The position numbers and the translations under genes are program-made. A stretch of 64,000 bases of DNA from Liolophura sinensis (Eukaryota; Mollusca; Polyplacophora; Chitonida; Chitonidae), in assembly GCF_032854445.1 (NCBI RefSeq), contig NC_088301.1:43829116-43893115 (forward strand). Reading direction: 5' to 3'. Positions 61,901-64,000 of the stretch are shown here, piece by piece; position 1 is the first letter of the stretch; each line of letters starts with the position of its first letter. Under the pieces are notes generated by a model, which did no database searches, was not told where the DNA came from, and saw only the letters and a program-made list of their open reading frames with translations.

Positions 61901-62865
61901 TACAACTTCACCTTGCAGTCACGAATAATAACTTAGCAGTGACCAGGTCTAATGCCACACTTTGGCAGTACTTCATATCGTGACCCCTGGCCTTGCTAGA
62001 GTTAAAAATTACACCGTGTACCATTAAATGACTGCAAAATATATTTGTATATGTGGATTTTTTTCTTCTCAATATTAGGAATGGACCGCGTTCCAAAGCT
62101 AAAATTTCAAGTTACACTTATGACCAATGGACATATAGTAAAGCGACAAAGTAGGCCTGCACCATTCAGAATTTCTTAATTCATCTTGTTATCAAAACGT
62201 AACACGAAAAAAGCAAATACCTATGAAATTAGTAGAAAGTACAGCATTATATTATTTTTTTTATTTATTTGTGGATCTATATAGGCCTAACTAGGTTAAA
62301 AAGATCTATTCATAAGTAGTTATTAATGCTGATTCTAAACATGACATTAGCTTTGATAAAAAAATCTATCAATATAATTATAAATAAAGATAATATTAAA
62401 AAAAAAACAAAAAACATGTCGAGTACTGGCACAGTATATTCAGTTAATTAGCATTCTGTGGTTCGTGATGTATAAGGCCCAGTACGTTTTCAGCTCTAAT
62501 GTAGATTGTAGAGTTGGAATTGTATTGTCAGTTTATCCACTTGCATTTTAAAACCTGAGGCCACTTTCACCAAACTTTGTTAAAAACTTTCGCGCAACCT
62601 TTTTTTTTTTTTTCAGAAAAGACGTTGTCTAGATTACAGCCCCATATGTCGACGTGATTTACGAGAAACGTTACGAAAAATTGATCTATGAAGTTTGTGC
62701 AAGTGGCCCCTGATTTGTTTATATGTTACATGTATGTAACATTACGAGGCAATGTTATTCCTTCAATTTTTACAACACCGCTATCTGAAAAAGTGACTAA
62801 GTATGCTAGAAAACTAAAACTTTAAAGATCTTGTAAGACTCATATACCGTTTTACTTTATCACCT
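61901..62865. other. Intergenic, no gene recognised
   Basis: AT-rich with poly-A and poly-T runs. No open frame of convincing composition and no repeat family identified. Confidence 0.45.
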
Positions 62866-62918
62866 CTAGGCACCCTGTATTGCTGTAAGGATCGTAACAG
62901 CTGTAATAGGGTGCCTAG
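62866..62918. repeat. Perfect-ended inverted repeat (hairpin)
   Basis: ctaggcaccct at the left and agggtgcctag at the right are perfect complements, and pairing continues through ...gctgt / acagc...; total 53 bases with a short loop (aaggatcgta). Could be the palindromic tip of a transposon or of the retroelement fragment to its right. Confidence 0.7.
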
Positions 62919-63299
62919 CGCTTTGGGCTGGGAACCGTATTGGAATTGCTCGGACTTTTATGATTATTCTTCCTCGTGTGGCCTACGGATTTTTTTCCAC
63001 TTTTTTTGTGTTTGTTCCTCATTGTATACATAAACGTTATTGCATACCGCACTACCGTGACTACCGTAAGTTTTACTGTACAGAAGAGACTAGTCGTGTT
63101 GACGCTACCCTGTAGACATTAGAGACTTTTAGTTGGAAGTTACAAGTTCAACCTGTGACTTGTAACTTCAAACTAGAATAGATAAACTAATACTAGATTG
63201 AAGTAACAAGTTATAAGTTCTGTTTTGCCTCGTCGCTCATAATAAATGAGCTTTTGTCATCCTTTTATACGAGATTGGTGCAACAAGCCTGTGCCAACA

Positions 63300-64000
63300 A
63301 ATGGATCGAACCAAATCAGTTTAACCTTACCGGGTTACAAAAAATGGTGACAACGACATGATGATATCCGGAAGCGTGTGTACTAGACTGACTATTTGAA
63401 CCTGTGAAATCGGTTAACTGGGACAGAATCAGTCGGCATTGAGATTTCTTGTACAGTGAAACTGATTGTGGCTGCGTGTTTCTTGTGTTGATGTCACCTT
63501 GCAGAGTGGACAAAGTGTGATCACACATAGCTTCTCACATTGCTGTGGAGGAACGAGCTGGAAAACTTCCACACTGAATATCCATAACATATTGTTTAGT
63601 AGACCTTGAAAAAGACCTCATATGTGTTCCACTGCAGGTGTGTATGTCAACTCTGAAACTGTAACATTACGTTCAGGAACACACATAGGAGATTAGGACA
63701 CGGGAAATCAAAGCCAACTTCTTGAAGATGACAGAGAATTCCCCCAGAAATTCCAGTCGGATGAAACCCAAGCAAATCTATCGAAACTTATATCAGTCTT
63801 TTCTTTGGATTACTCTGATTTGCGAAAGACATCAGTGGTGAAATACAAGATCAAATTGACGGAAGAGCTACCATTTAAAATAAACCTCGTCGGAAACCTC
63901 CAGCACTTTATTTCGAAGTTCGATAACACCTTAGGCAGATGCTAAACAATGCTATCACCAGGCCCTCCAGTAGACCTTGAGCGTCCAATGTTGTATTGGT
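63300..64000 (+). mobile_element. Decayed Ty3/Gypsy-like LTR retroelement fragment
   Basis: A fossil of the pol region. The stretch around 63720-63920 carries words typical of the segment between protease and reverse transcriptase in Ty3/Gypsy elements (a DYSDLRKTSVVKYKIKLTEE-type block). It runs off the right edge. It is broken, with several interruptions, and is clearly inactive within this window. A possible LTR or leader lies to the left (about 62.9-63.3 kb, with a aataaatgagc word and a tggtgcaaca word), but no matching second LTR is present, so that is conjecture. Age not datable without an LTR pair; the decay suggests it is not young. Confidence 0.5.

Overview
Overall: this is a bilaterian animal nuclear genome window, AT-rich and intron-rich, with GT-AG introns, long untranslated regions and many short repeats. 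The conserved proteins (UBE2H, KLHL12) look animal. The tRNA-headed SINEs, with a core that reads on the opposite strand as 'gattggtgttttacgc...tcaagaatatttcact', and a second SINE containing 'taacaatttttcagtcata', are of kinds I associate from memory with molluscs and other lophotrochozoans. I therefore suggest a lophotrochozoan without naming a species.

Layout: (1) 1-3911, plus: the last two exons of an unrecognised gene, separated by an intron holding a GT-rich minisatellite; its 3' UTR follows. (2) 12151-22348, minus: a complete seven-exon UBE2H (ubiquitin-conjugating E2, 181 aa), with a promoter around 22.35-22.73 kb. (3) 22.7-26.6 kb: intergenic DNA with an ~80 bp minisatellite, a G-rich tract and a SINE. 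(4) 30137-32011, minus: a single-exon reading frame of 624 aa with three Egalitarian-type winged-helix-like repeats and an OB-like segment, plus a probable 5' UTR exon near 37.4 kb. (5) 37.38-37.77 kb: a likely bidirectional promoter. (6) 37764-43875, plus: a membrane-anchored USP-family deubiquitinase, 750 aa in my model. (7) 50288-60847, minus: a complete ten-coding-exon KLHL12 (BTB-BACK-Kelch, 564 aa), one intron of which holds 2.7 kb of related minisatellites. (8) 61.0-64.0 kb: a SINE fragment, a hairpin and a decayed Ty3/Gypsy fragment running off the edge.

How the genes relate: three of the five genes belong to the ubiquitin system (an E2, a deubiquitinase and a CUL3 adaptor). Nothing in the sequence shows co-regulation, and chance proximity is the default explanation. 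The winged-helix protein resembles the N-terminal part of the RNA-transport adaptor Egalitarian, lacks the exonuclease domain, and has a possible dynein-light-chain motif at its C terminus. It is the least conventional protein here.

I assembled the exon structures by hand from splice-site phase and protein similarity recalled from memory. All three multi-exon models of named families (UBE2H, KLHL12, the USP) sum to whole codons. I do not see a new defence system, operon or other undescribed multi-gene machinery in this window.
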